Position numbers and translations under genes: made by a program. Positions 1 to 8,196 of a DNA stretch of 64,000 nt are shown one piece after another (position 1 is the stretch's first letter; each line of letters starts with the position of its first letter). Source of the DNA: Streptomyces albospinus (GTDB lineage Bacteria; Actinomycetota; Actinomycetes; Streptomycetales; Streptomycetaceae). The DNA lies in NCBI RefSeq assembly GCF_014648695.1, contig NZ_BMRP01000022.1, forward strand, positions 6,900 to 70,899. Direction: 5' to 3'. The notes beneath the pieces were generated by a model. It was given only the letters and a program-made list of their open reading frames with translations. It was not told the origin of the DNA and made no database searches.

Positions 1-20
1 GGCGGGTCGGCGGGACGCCG

Positions 21-632
21 TCACGCCCCCGGGATGGCGGCGCGGAACTTCTTGGTCAGATCGGCGCCGCGGATCACCCCGCCCTGGTGGTACTTCAGCC
101 CCCAGGCGTCGATCACCGAGCCGTCGGCGAACATGCAGCTGGAGATCGCCTTCGACGGGTCGGTCTCGTTCCTGGGGCCCCAGCCGCCGCCGTCCGTGGG
201 CTTGTTGCCGAACATGGCGGTGCCGTTGATGCCCTGGCAGTAGGCGATGGACGGATTGCCGGGACTGCTCGGGCCGTTGGGCTTGCGGACATAGGCGAGC
301 GCGGCCAGGGTCGGCTTGTCCGCGGCCAGCGTGTCCGCGGCGATCATGATCTTGCTGCCGTCGTCGGCGGCGAAGACGCACATCTCGCGTTCACCGCCCA
401 GCGGGGTGAGCTTGTTGCCGGTGCCGGTGTAGTAGGGGACGCGGGTCTCCGCCGTGCCGCCCTGCTTCTCGCACCAGGTCGCATCCGCGGACAGGTGGTG
501 CCGTGCGGGAGCGGCGGCCGGTCCGCCACGGGCTGTACCGGCCATGTTGGCGGCGTTGGCCGCGTTGGCCGCCACGGCCGTACCGCAGACCAGGACGAGA
601 ACGGACACGGCAACGGCTGGGGAGCGCTTCAC
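21..632 (-). CDS. Secreted DUF333-family protein
   Basis: 203 aa. Residues 1 to about 28 form a signal peptide (MKRS followed by a hydrophobic stretch and Ala-Asn repeats), so the product is exported. The mature part has two Cys-containing blocks, about residues 53-86 (CEKQGG to REMCVFAADDGS) and 132-178 (CQGINGTAMFG to CMFADGSVIDAWGL). The end of the second block matches the short DUF333 pattern of putative haemolysins, a family with no firm biochemical role. It lies alone, divergent from the SARP-like gene at 883 across a 250-bp gap. Paired cysteines may form disulfides outside the cell (inference). Function unknown; family assignment fairly sure. Confidence 0.8.
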   Translation of the reverse strand: MKRSPAVAVSVLVLVCGTAVAANAANAANMAGTARGGPAAAPARHHLSADATWCEKQGGTAETRVPYYTGTGNKLTPLGGEREMCVFAADDGSKIMIAADTLAADKPTLAALAYVRKPNGPSSPGNPSIAYCQGINGTAMFGNKPTDGGGWGPRNETDPSKAISSCMFADGSVIDAWGLKYHQGGVIRGADLTKKFRAAIPGA

Positions 633-882
633 GCTTCCTCCTCAAGGACGATCGATGGGGGACGTCGCCGGCCGGGCGCTGTGCACCCGCCCATCCTCAG
701 CACCCCTCGTCGCATCGTCAACGCACGTCATCCGGCCTCCCGGCGGGCCCGACGACATTGACGCGTTCCCGAGGGTGCATCCCGGGCGACGTGCCCCGAC
801 CGGGGATCGGATCCGGCCAGTAACGCGGACGTAACTCCCGTGCCCACCACACCGGTTCGGAACCGGTTAGAGTGTCCGGCCC

Positions 883-2340
883 ATGAATCCCCCACTGCTG
901 CGCATTCGCCTGCTCGGCGGGTTCCGGCCGGTACGCGAGGGCGGGGCACCGCTCGTGGAGCGGTGGTCGCGGCCCGGCGCCCGGACCCTGGTCAAGCTGC
1001 TGGCCCTCGCTCCGGAGCATGCACTGCACCGCGAACAGATCATGGCCGTGTGCTGGCCGCACGCCGAACTCCGCGCCGCGCTGGGCAGTCTGCGGGTGGC
1101 GCTGCACACCGCCCGGCACGCGCTGGAGCCCGAGCTGCCGCCGCGCGGTACCTCCGCGTATCTGACCGGCGACGGCGACCTGCTGCGACTGGCGCCGGAC
1201 ACGGTACGCGTGGACACCGACGAGGCCGAAGTCCTCGCCCGGCAGGCGCTGAGCAGCGGCGGACTCCGCGAACTGGCCCATGCCCTGGAGGCGTTGACCG
1301 GCGAGCTGCTGCCCGAGGACCGCTACGCGCCCTGGGCGGAGGCGGCCCGCGAGCGGCTGGCGCGACGACGGACCGACCTGCGGCGCGCACTGGCCGAACA
1401 CCGCCGGTCCCACGGCGGCGGGGCGGTGCGGCCCGAGGCGGACGCGGCGCGGGTACGGCTGGACTGGGCGCTGCACCTGGACCGTTCGGGACGGTACGGA
1501 GAAGCCGTCACCGTGGTGCGCCAGGCCCTGCGCTCCTACGAACGCCAAGGGCTGTGCGATGCCGCCGCGCTGGCCGCCGCCCGGCTGGCCGAGGTGCTCG
1601 GCCGCAGCCGCGGCGCCGAGGCGGCGCTGGCGGTCCTGGACGCCCATCCGCCCGGCTCCGGTGCCCCCGACGACATCCGGGCCGCACAGCACATGGCGCG
1701 CTCGGCGGTGCTGTCCTACTGCGGCCGGTACGAGGAGGGACTGGCCGCCGCGCGGGCGGCGGAGCGCTGTGCCGAAGCCGCTCGGGGGGCCGACCATCCG
1801 GTGCTGCTGGCCCGTTCGCTCGCGCAGCAGACCGTCTGCCTGGGCCTGTCCGGGCTCGCGGACGAGGCGGCCGGTCCCGCCGAATCGGCGCTGGCACCGG
1901 CCGAGGAGTCCGGTGACCGGGCACTGCTGGCCACCGTGCTGTCCGTACTGCGTGAGACCGAGCGCCGTGCGGGGCGGCACGGGGATGCACTGGCGTACGG
2001 GCGCCGCGCGCTGGCCCTGGCGGAACAGGCGGGCCGTCCCACGGCCACCGCCTTCGAGCGCGCCAACCTGGCGGAACTGCATCTCCTGCTCGGCGAACGG
2101 GCGGACGCCGAGCGGCTGGCGCTGGCCTCGGTCGAACTGGCCGATCCGTTCGGCGGAACGGCACTGGCCTTCGCACTGACCGCGCTGGCCCGCGTACGGG
2201 GCGGGGTGGCGCCGAAGGAGGCCGAACGACTGCTGGAGCGGGCCGGACGCTGCGCGAAGGAGGGCGGGCACCTTCAGGCCATCGACGAGGTGCGGTCGGC
2301 CCGGGCCGAGTTGGCGGAGCCGCGCCATCCACTGCCGTGA
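883..2340 (+). CDS. SARP/BTAD-type transcriptional regulator with TPR-like C-terminus
   Basis: 485 aa. The N-terminus (LRIRLLGGFRPV, then ARTLVKLLALAPEHALHREQ and WPHAELRAALGSLRVALH) is the OmpR-like winged helix of AfsR/SARP regulators, about residues 1-100. A bacterial transcriptional activation domain follows to about 250, then Ala/Leu-rich helices with repeated Y/A-G-R patterns that look like tetratricopeptide repeats. No NB-ARC ATPase segment is present, so it is shorter than AfsR. Such proteins activate secondary-metabolite or local genes. The ATG at 883 is used because the winged helix begins at once. The stop codon lies inside the left arm of a terminator hairpin. No biosynthetic cluster is adjacent, so its target is unknown. 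Confidence 0.85.
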   Translation: MNPPLLRIRLLGGFRPVREGGAPLVERWSRPGARTLVKLLALAPEHALHREQIMAVCWPHAELRAALGSLRVALHTARHALEPELPPRGTSAYLTGDGDLLRLAPDTVRVDTDEAEVLARQALSSGGLRELAHALEALTGELLPEDRYAPWAEAARERLARRRTDLRRALAEHRRSHGGGAVRPEADAARVRLDWALHLDRSGRYGEAVTVVRQALRSYERQGLCDAAALAAARLAEVLGRSRGAEAALAVLDAHPPGSGAPDDIRAAQHMARSAVLSYCGRYEEGLAAARAAERCAEAARGADHPVLLARSLAQQTVCLGLSGLADEAAGPAESALAPAEESGDRALLATVLSVLRETERRAGRHGDALAYGRRALALAEQAGRPTATAFERANLAELHLLLGERADAERLALASVELADPFGGTALAFALTALARVRGGVAPKEAERLLERAGRCAKEGGHLQAIDEVRSARAELAEPRHPLP

Positions 2341-2383
2341 GTACCGGCCGACGATCCTCCTCGACGGTCGGTACTCACGGCAG
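2332..2383. terminator. Long hairpin terminator, bidirectional
   Basis: Two 19-bp arms (2332-2350 and 2365-2383) pair with one mismatch around a 14-nt loop. The left arm begins CTGCCGTGAGTACCG and includes the stop codon of the SARP-like gene. There is no T run, as usual in Streptomyces. It sits between two convergent genes and could end both transcripts. Confidence 0.8.
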
Positions 2384-2493
2384 CGGATTCTGCTCCGCGC
2401 CGGGGGTCTCGGGTGCTCTTGCGGCGGGAGTGCCGCAGGCGTCCGCCGACGGCACTCCTCGCGTCCAGGTGGGCGACGGCGGCATCGGGATGG

Positions 2494-2895
2494 TCAGCCG
2501 AGGTTGGTGAGGGGGAGCAGGCCGCGCTCGGCGAAGACCTTCTTGGCGACGAGCGTGGCGTTGATCGACCGCGGCATGCCGCAGTAGACGGCCGAGTGCA
2601 GCAGTGCCTCGGTTATCTCGGTAGCGGTCAGGCCCACGTTGAGCGCCGCGTTGATGTGCACCTCCAGCTCGATCTCGCAGCCCCCGAGGGCGGCCAGCAC
2701 GCCCAGGGTGACCAACTGCCGTTCCCGCGGGGGCAGCTCGGGCCGGGAGTACATGTCGCCGAACGCCCACGCCACCACCTGGTGGCCCAACTCCGGCGAG
2801 GTGTCCGCGAGCGAGTCGACGATGCGCGCTCCCGCTTCGCCGTCCACCTGCTCCAGCACCTTCATGCCGTACTCGTAGCGCTCTTCGCGGTTCAT
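2494..2895 (-). CDS. Carboxymuconolactone decarboxylase family protein
   Basis: 133 aa, the usual length of PcaC-type single-domain members. The core runs GCEIELEVHINAALNVGLT then EITEALLHSAVYCGMPRSINA, which is the all-helical CMD fold with its conserved E, H and the Y-x-G-x-P turn. The CxxC pair of AhpD peroxidases is absent, so an AhpD role is unlikely. Members act on lactone or quinone ring intermediates of aromatic breakdown, or as hydrolase-like enzymes of unknown substrate. It is divergent from a LysR-type gene (3022), the common regulator-target layout, but that gene carries a frameshift here. Substrate not predictable. Confidence 0.85.
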   Translation of the reverse strand: MNREERYEYGMKVLEQVDGEAGARIVDSLADTSPELGHQVVAWAFGDMYSRPELPPRERQLVTLGVLAALGGCEIELEVHINAALNVGLTATEITEALLHSAVYCGMPRSINATLVAKKVFAERGLLPLTNLG

Positions 2896-2995
2896 GGATT
2901 CTCCTCAGGTTCGGGTATGCGCTCCGGTCGGCCGGTGCGATGTCTCCAGCCTGGCCTGAAAGTGGTCCGCATCTGCTCCGTGGGCATCACTGGCT

Positions 2996-3019
2996 ATACT
3001 TCCCATGCCTGGGAGGTAT
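2996..3019. promoter_or_regulatory. Inverted repeat in CMD/LysR divergent promoter
   Basis: ATACTTCCCA (2996-3005) and TGGGAGGTAT (3010-3019) pair with one mismatch over a 4-nt spacer. It lies just before the LysR start and covers its ribosome binding site (GGGAGG), so it is a candidate autoregulatory LysR box for the gene pair. Confidence 0.55.
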
Positions 3020-3021
3020 GG

Positions 3022-3908
3022 ATGGAGCTACGGCTACTCGGCTATGCGGTCGCGATCGCGGAAGCGGGCAGTATCAGCGGCGCGGCGCGCCGGCTGCATC
3101 TGACCCAGCCCACCCTCAGCCGCCAACTGAGCGAAATGGAAAGGCAGTTGGGCATCAAACTGTTCGTCAGGGAGGGGCGCGGGCTGACGCCGACGCAGGC
3201 CGGACAGGTGCTGGTCCGGCGTGCGGCCACCGTGCTCGCGGAGGCGGAGGCCGCACTGAAGGACGTGCAGCTGGCCGCGCAGGGCATGACCGGGCGGCTG
3301 ACCGTGACGTTCGCCGGTTCGGGCTCAACGGACCGCTCGGTGGCGCGCTGAGCCGGGTGCGCCGTGAACTTCCCCGGGTGGACCTCCAGTTGGAGGAGAG
3401 TTTCAACGACGCCGAGATGTCGGCCGGGGTGCTGGAGGGCCGTTTCGACCTCGCGGTCCAGCGCCTCCCGATGCGCGATGCCCGGCTGGCCACCCAGGTC
3501 TGGTGGCGTGAGCCGCTCACCCTGTTCCTGCCCGCCGGCCATCCGCTGGCCCACCCCTCCGAACCCGCCCCGCTCGCGGCACTGGGCCAGATCCCCCTGG
3601 TCATCTGGCCCCGGGAGGTTTCACCCCGGTCCTACGACGAGATCATCGCGCTCTGCCACGGCGCCGGCCTTGTGCCGCGGATCAGCGCGGAGGGCCGCAG
3701 CGTGCAGACGCTACTGGCCCTGGTCGCGGCCAAGTTCGGCGCCGCGGTGCTCGCCGACTCGCACCGTGCGCTGCGCCGCATCGGCGTCACGCCCCGGCCG
3801 CTCGCCGACACCTCGACCACCCTGCACCTGGTCTGGCGGGCCGACGACACCAACCCGCTCGTCGAGCGGCTGCGCACCGTCCTCACCGACGCACGGGGCC
3901 GCGTGTGA
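3022..3908 (+). pseudogene. LysR-family regulator, interrupted by a frameshift
   Basis: The reading frame opens at ATG 3022 (GGGAGG six bases upstream) with a full LysR winged helix (AAIAEAGSISGAARRLHL-like core, LTQPTLSRQLSEMERQLG, LFVREGRGLTPTQAG) and reaches a stop at 3349-3351. The ligand-binding domain continues in the next frame from about 3322 (LNGPLGGALSRVRRELP) to a stop at 3908. Restoring one base near 3320 gives a protein of about 295 aa, the standard LysR length. So only one base separates this from an intact gene: a recent mutation or a sequencing error. It would regulate the divergent CMD gene. Confidence 0.85.
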
Positions 3909-3976
3909 CACGTGCTTGCTGCCAAGGCCGGCAGGCGCGGGCCGGGGAGGGCGGGCCGAATCCGCCGCGCAGCCGC

Positions 3977-4405
3977 TCAGTCCCCGGCCTCCGCGAGTCG
4001 GCGCAGCAGCGGCTCGACCTCGGCGAGCCGGCGGACCTCGTCCGGCTGGAGCGCGCCGAGGCGCCGGGCGAGCACCTGCGCCTCACCCCGGGCGACGTCC
4101 GCCAGTGCCGCGGCGCCCTCCTCGGTGGGCAGGACCCGGCTGGCACGCCGGTCCTTCGGATCCGCCTCCCGGCGCACCAGGCCCGCCGACTCCAGGCAGA
4201 GGACCGCGGCGGTGGCGGTCGGCTGGGAGCAGGGCACCCACTGCGCGATCTCGCCGATCCGGGACGGCCCGCGCTGGGTCAGCAGCGCCAGCACGGCGAT
4301 GTGCGTCAGCTGGATGCTGTCCGCGGTGGCGGACCTGCGCAGGCTCCGGGTGAGCCGGTGCAGCGAGATCACCAGTTGTAGCGCCGCGTCGTCACCGATC
4401 GTCAT
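3977..4405 (-). CDS. MarR-family transcriptional regulator
   Basis: 142 aa from ATG 4405 (MTIGDDAALQLV); an upstream in-frame start at 4444 adds 13 residues that do not look like protein of this family. The winged helix is clear: LTHIAVLALLTQRGPSRIGE, then PCSQPTATAAVLCLESAGLV as the recognition helix, and READPKDRRASRVLPTEEG as the wing. MarR proteins are dimeric repressors released by small phenolic or lipophilic ligands, or by oxidation. It follows the asparagine synthetase gene on the same strand after 67 bp, so it could be co-transcribed with it. Target unknown. Confidence 0.85.
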   Translation of the reverse strand: MTIGDDAALQLVISLHRLTRSLRRSATADSIQLTHIAVLALLTQRGPSRIGEIAQWVPCSQPTATAAVLCLESAGLVRREADPKDRRASRVLPTEEGAAALADVARGEAQVLARRLGALQPDEVRRLAEVEPLLRRLAEAGD

Positions 4406-4472
4406 CGCCCACCCACCGCCTGCCGTACCGGACCCGGTCCGCAACGGATCCCTGCTCAGGTCCCGTTGTGGA

Positions 4473-6317
4473 TCAGGAGAGCGTAATGGCGGGGGAGTAC
4501 ATCTCCAACCAGAGGGCCAGGTCCAGGGTCCGTTCGAGTCCGCGCCGTGATGCCTGGGTGATCTGCGGCGCCTCGTGGTCCGCCGCGCGCTTGAGCCAGT
4601 CGCGGTCGATCAGGTCGAAGACCTGGTGCGAGGGGCGCGCCAGCAGGTCCTTGGCGTGCTGCTGGAGCGCGACGGCGTACTGCGGGTCCTGCGTGGAGGG
4701 GTACGGGCTCTTCACCCTGTCGTACACGGTCCTGGGCAGCACATCGGCGGTGGCCTCGCGCAGCAGGCTCTTCTCCCGCCCGTCGAAGGACTTCAGGGAC
4801 CACGGGGTGTTGTAGACGTACTCGACCAGGCGGTGGTCGCAGAACGGGACCCGCACCTCCAGCCCGACGGCCATGCTCGCCCGGTCCTTGCGGTCCAGGA
4901 GGATCCGGACGAAGCGCGTCAGGTGCAGGTAGCAGATCTTCCGCATCCGGAACTCGAAGTCGCTCTCCCCGTCGAGCCGTTCGACGTCCTTCACGGCGCG
5001 GTCGTAGCCGTCCTGGATGTAGGAGCCCAGGTCGAGGGCGCCGGTGACGTCGGAGGTGAGGATGTTCCCGTCGTCGCCGAAGTGCTCGGCGAACCGGACG
5101 AGCCAGGGGAAGGTGTCGGCCTTGCGGGCCTCCTCGTCGAAGAACTGCTGGTACCCGCCGAAGACCTCGTCGGCCGACTCGCCCGACAGGGCCACCGTCG
5201 AGTGCTGCCGGATCGCCTTGAACAGCAGGTAGAGGGAGGCGTCCATGTCGCCCAGGCCCATCGGCAGGTCGCGGGCGCGCAGCACCTTGGCGCGCACGTC
5301 GAGGTCGGCGAGGGCCGCGGAGTCCAGCACGATGTCCTGGTGCTCGGTGCCGGCGAGCCGGGCCACGTCGTGCACATAGGGCGTGTCGGGGGTGGCGCGC
5401 AGGCCGTCGGCGACGAAGTTCTCGGTCTGGCCGACGAAGTCGACGGCGAAGCTCCGCACCGTCTCGCCCACGTCGGCCAGCTGACGGGCCGCCAGCGCCG
5501 TCATCGCCGAGGAGTCCAGCCCACCCGACAGCAGGGTGCAGCGCGGCACGTCGGAGACAAGCTGGCGGCGGACGATGTCGTCGAGCAGCGTCCGTACGTG
5601 GGAGACGGAGGTCTCGCGATCGTCCTGGTGCGCCCGGGTCCGCAGCGACCAGTAGACGTGCCGGCGCAGTCCGTCGGCGTCGACGGTGACCACGGTGCCC
5701 GGCTCGACCTCGCGCATGCCGTCCCACACGGCGTGCCCGGGGGTCTTGACGAAGGCGAACAGTTCACGCAGACCGTCGATACCCACCCGCCGCTCGGCGA
5801 GCGGGTTGGCGAGGATCGCCTTGGGCTCGGAGCCGAACAGCACGCCGTCGGCTGTGGGGTAGTAGTAGAACGGCTTGATGCCCATCCGGTCGCGGATCAT
5901 CACCAGCCGCCGGCGCTGCTCGTCCCAGACCGCGAACGCGAACATCCCGTTGAGGTGTTCGGCGACCGCCTCTCCCCACTCCAGGTAGCCGCGCAGCACC
6001 ACCTCGGTGTCGGAGTCGGTGGTGAAGTGGTGGCCCCGGGTGGCGAGTTCACGGCGCAGCTCGCCGAAGTTGTAGGTCTCACCGGAGTAGACGATGGCGA
6101 CCCGGCTGCCGTCGGGGCGCTCGGCGGTCATCGGCTGACGTCCGCCGGGCAGGTCGATGATCGCCAGGCGCCGGTGGCCGAGGGCGGCGGGCCCCTGCAC
6201 CCAGGTGCCGCGGTCGTCGGGCCCGCGGCAGGCCATCGTCTCGGTCATCGCGTCCACGGTCGCCTGCTCGGAGCGCAGATCGCGGTCGAAGGAAATCCAG
6301 CCGGTGATGCCACACAT
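4473..6317 (-). CDS. asnB: Asparagine synthase (glutamine-hydrolysing)
   Basis: 614 aa. The start is ATG 6317, which puts the class II glutaminase Cys at position 2 (MCGITGW); AGGAGG lies just upstream. The N-terminal Ntn glutaminase domain (about 1-200, with RLAIIDLPGGRQP and YSGETYNFGELR) releases ammonia from glutamine. The synthetase domain follows with the PP-loop SGGLDSSA near residue 263 that binds ATP and activates the acceptor carboxylate. All key motifs are present, so the enzyme should be active. It follows the ornithine-cyclodeaminase-like gene by 408 bp on the same strand. Besides asparagine formation, such proteins can amidate other substrates; the neighbour makes a specialised role possible (inference). 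Confidence 0.9.
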   Translation of the reverse strand: MCGITGWISFDRDLRSEQATVDAMTETMACRGPDDRGTWVQGPAALGHRRLAIIDLPGGRQPMTAERPDGSRVAIVYSGETYNFGELRRELATRGHHFTTDSDTEVVLRGYLEWGEAVAEHLNGMFAFAVWDEQRRRLVMIRDRMGIKPFYYYPTADGVLFGSEPKAILANPLAERRVGIDGLRELFAFVKTPGHAVWDGMREVEPGTVVTVDADGLRRHVYWSLRTRAHQDDRETSVSHVRTLLDDIVRRQLVSDVPRCTLLSGGLDSSAMTALAARQLADVGETVRSFAVDFVGQTENFVADGLRATPDTPYVHDVARLAGTEHQDIVLDSAALADLDVRAKVLRARDLPMGLGDMDASLYLLFKAIRQHSTVALSGESADEVFGGYQQFFDEEARKADTFPWLVRFAEHFGDDGNILTSDVTGALDLGSYIQDGYDRAVKDVERLDGESDFEFRMRKICYLHLTRFVRILLDRKDRASMAVGLEVRVPFCDHRLVEYVYNTPWSLKSFDGREKSLLREATADVLPRTVYDRVKSPYPSTQDPQYAVALQQHAKDLLARPSHQVFDLIDRDWLKRAADHEAPQITQASRRGLERTLDLALWLEMYSPAITLS

Positions 6318-6725
6318 GCCATGTCCTCCTGCTCCGAACCCTGGGGCCGCCGGTGCCGCGGGACAGCGCGAGGTGCCGCGGCAGAAGGGGGGCCGGGAGG
6401 GGCGGGCAACGCCGATGAGCGGTCGCCCGACCCGCTCCACCAGAGTCAGTTGTATCGAGCACCTATGTAAGAAGGGTGTTCCTCGGAGGCAGGCCGCGTC
6501 AAGCGGGGCGTCACACGGGATGGGGTGCGCACAGCGCGCCGCGGTGTGCAGGACGGGGCGCCGGCGGCCGGCGCAGCGGCTCTGAGCTGCGGGTTCGCCG
6601 TGGGGGAGGGTGTCGGGCGGCGGTCGGGTCGTCCTACGGGAATGAGGAAAAAGGTTCTATCGGGAGGTGACGGACGCGGGCGCGTCCCGGGCCGCGCGGC
6701 CCGCGCCACAACCGGTCGTGCGCCG
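6318..6725. other. Gap between cyclodeaminase-like gene and asnB
   Basis: 408 bp without a convincing gene. The asnB ribosome binding site (AGGAGG, about 6322-6328) is here. The stretch near 6460-6475 is AT-richer than its surroundings and may hold an asnB promoter, but no clear -35/-10 pair was found. Confidence 0.5.
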
Positions 6726-7670
6726 TCAGACGGCCTCGTACGCCGCGCCCGCGACCGCGAGGTCCTCCCAGGCCATGCCGACGCTCTTGAAGAGGCGGGG
6801 ACGGTCCGGGTCCGCGGAGGCCGCTCCGGCGGCCAGGTCGGCGAGTGTCACCAGTGCCTCCGGGGCGAGCCGGCCGCTCTCCAGCTCCGGGATGAGGTCG
6901 CCGGCTTCGCGGGCCGCGGCGGCCCGGGACTCGACCACCACGGTGCTGCCCAGCACGGTGGCGCCGTCCACCTCGCGGCTGCCGCGTTCGTGGGAGCCGA
7001 CCGCGGTCACCGTGGCGTGCGGCGGGAGCAGGGCGCCGTCGAACAGCGGGGTGCGGGCGGTGGTGCAGCAGGCGACGAGATCGGCGGTGGCGACCGCGGA
7101 CGGGTCACCGGCCTCGACGGTGAGGCCGGTGACCCGGCGGGCCGCCGCGACGAACCGCTCGACGCGCGCGGAGGTGCGTCCTACGACGGTCACATGGGTG
7201 AGCGGACGCACCGCGCGCAGCGCCTCCAGGTGGCCGCGGGCCTGGGGGCCGGTGCCGAACACCACCAGGCGGCCGGCCCCGGCGACGGCGAGCAGGTCGG
7301 CGGCGAGGGCCGAGACGGCCGAGGTGCGCACGGTGGTCAGCGCGATCCCGTCGAGCAGTGCGACCGGGGTGAGGGTCGCGGCGTCGAAGAGCAGGTACTG
7401 GCCCTGGATGCGGGGGAGTCCGGCGGCCGGGTTGTCCGGGGCGACGGTGGCCACCTTGACGCCCGCATAGCGGCTGCGGTGCGCGGGCATCAGGAGCAAC
7501 TGGCCGTGCTCGACAGGCACGATGGTGCGCGGTGGATCGGCTTCGGGGTCCGGCCCGTCGCGCAGCGCGGCGCGGAGCGCCTCGACGGCCGCGGCCATCG
7601 GGAGTGCGTGCCGCAGACCGGCCTCGTCGATGGTCCGGGGCAGGCGGGGGACCGGGGGTGTGGCATCCAT
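6726..7670 (-). CDS. Ornithine cyclodeaminase / mu-crystallin family protein
   Basis: 314 aa. The substrate part (PRTIVPVEHGQLLLMPAH, YAGVKVATVAPDNPAAGLPRIQ cut by several conserved turns) is followed by the NAD-binding Rossmann motif VVFGTGPQARGHLEALRAV near residue 136 and the C-terminal DLAAG and LFKSVGMAWEDLA patterns of the family. Members include ornithine cyclodeaminase, alanine dehydrogenase, ketimine reductases and SbnB, which makes diaminopropionate precursors. The K of VKVA is kept. No SbnA-like gene or peptide synthetase lies nearby, so the substrate stays open. Upstream gene of a possible unit with asnB on the same strand. Confidence 0.85.
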   Translation of the reverse strand: MDATPPVPRLPRTIDEAGLRHALPMAAAVEALRAALRDGPDPEADPPRTIVPVEHGQLLLMPAHRSRYAGVKVATVAPDNPAAGLPRIQGQYLLFDAATLTPVALLDGIALTTVRTSAVSALAADLLAVAGAGRLVVFGTGPQARGHLEALRAVRPLTHVTVVGRTSARVERFVAAARRVTGLTVEAGDPSAVATADLVACCTTARTPLFDGALLPPHATVTAVGSHERGSREVDGATVLGSTVVVESRAAAAREAGDLIPELESGRLAPEALVTLADLAAGAASADPDRPRLFKSVGMAWEDLAVAGAAYEAV

Positions 7671-7903
7671 ACCGCCGAGTCTGCCCCTGCCCGGTGCGGG
7701 GATGCGTGATCCACCAGGCCCCAGGGGGGGTGGTGGACGGCCCGCACTCCCGCCGCCCCGGAATCAATGCACCGTGTCCTCCCGGCCGGCTCCCGTTCCT
7801 CCGGCACAGCCCCGTTTTCCCACCGGAGCACGGCAAGCGCGACCGCGGGGCCGCCGCGTCCGGTACGGAAGGCGGGCTCGTCAGGAGGCGGGCTCGGGGT
7901 GCA

Positions 7904-7945
7904 GTGGCAGGTGGCAGGTGGCAGGTGGCAGGTGGCAGACGACAG
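7904..7945. repeat. 7-bp tandem repeat
   Basis: Five perfect head-to-tail copies of GTGGCAG (7904-7938) followed by a degenerate sixth copy, ACGACAG. Such short repeats expand by slippage and can vary in number between strains. Confidence 0.9.
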
Positions 7946-8153
7946 GCGGTAAGGCGGAAGTCGCAGGCTGGTACGGGGAGTTGGGTCGGAAAAGTCACCC
8001 AGCGCAGCGCGGCGGAAGGCGTCCCGAGCCGTTGCCGTTGCCGAGGGGCGCGGGTGCGGGCCGGTCGGGTGCGAGGAGGAGGGACCGTCACCGCGGCACC
8101 GGCGTGCTCGGCCGCGGTCCGGCGCCACTTCGGAGCGTTTCCGGAAGTTCGGG

Positions 8154-8193
8154 CCGGCTGACCGGCTGACCGGCTGACCGGCTGACCGGCTGG
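8154..8193. repeat. 8-bp tandem repeat at the 3' end of the P-type ATPase gene
   Basis: Four perfect copies of CCGGCTGA (8154-8185) and a fifth ending in G (8186-8193), three bases from the stop codon of the ATPase gene (8197 side). The repeat is in the 3' untranslated region of that gene. Confidence 0.9.
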
Positions 8194-8196
8194 CGG

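Larger units (their letters stand above)
7671..8196. other. Intergenic region with two short tandem repeats
   Basis: 526 bp without a recognisable gene, between the start of the cyclodeaminase-like gene and the 3' end of the P-type ATPase gene. It holds the two repeat blocks listed separately at 7904-7945 and 8154-8193. Confidence 0.6.

Noticed and set aside
4520..4560. GTTCGAGTCC, tRNA T-loop-like
   Set aside because: Lies in the coding sequence of the asparagine synthetase; no acceptor stem or anticodon arm around it. No tRNA was found in the window.
4473..7670. Asparagine synthetase plus cyclodeaminase as a full antibiotic cluster
   Set aside because: No NRPS, PKS, ligase or transporter gene accompanies them; kept only as a possible two-gene unit.
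7904..8193. Repeats considered as CRISPR
   Set aside because: Units of 7 and 8 bp without spacers are simple tandem repeats; no cas gene in the window.
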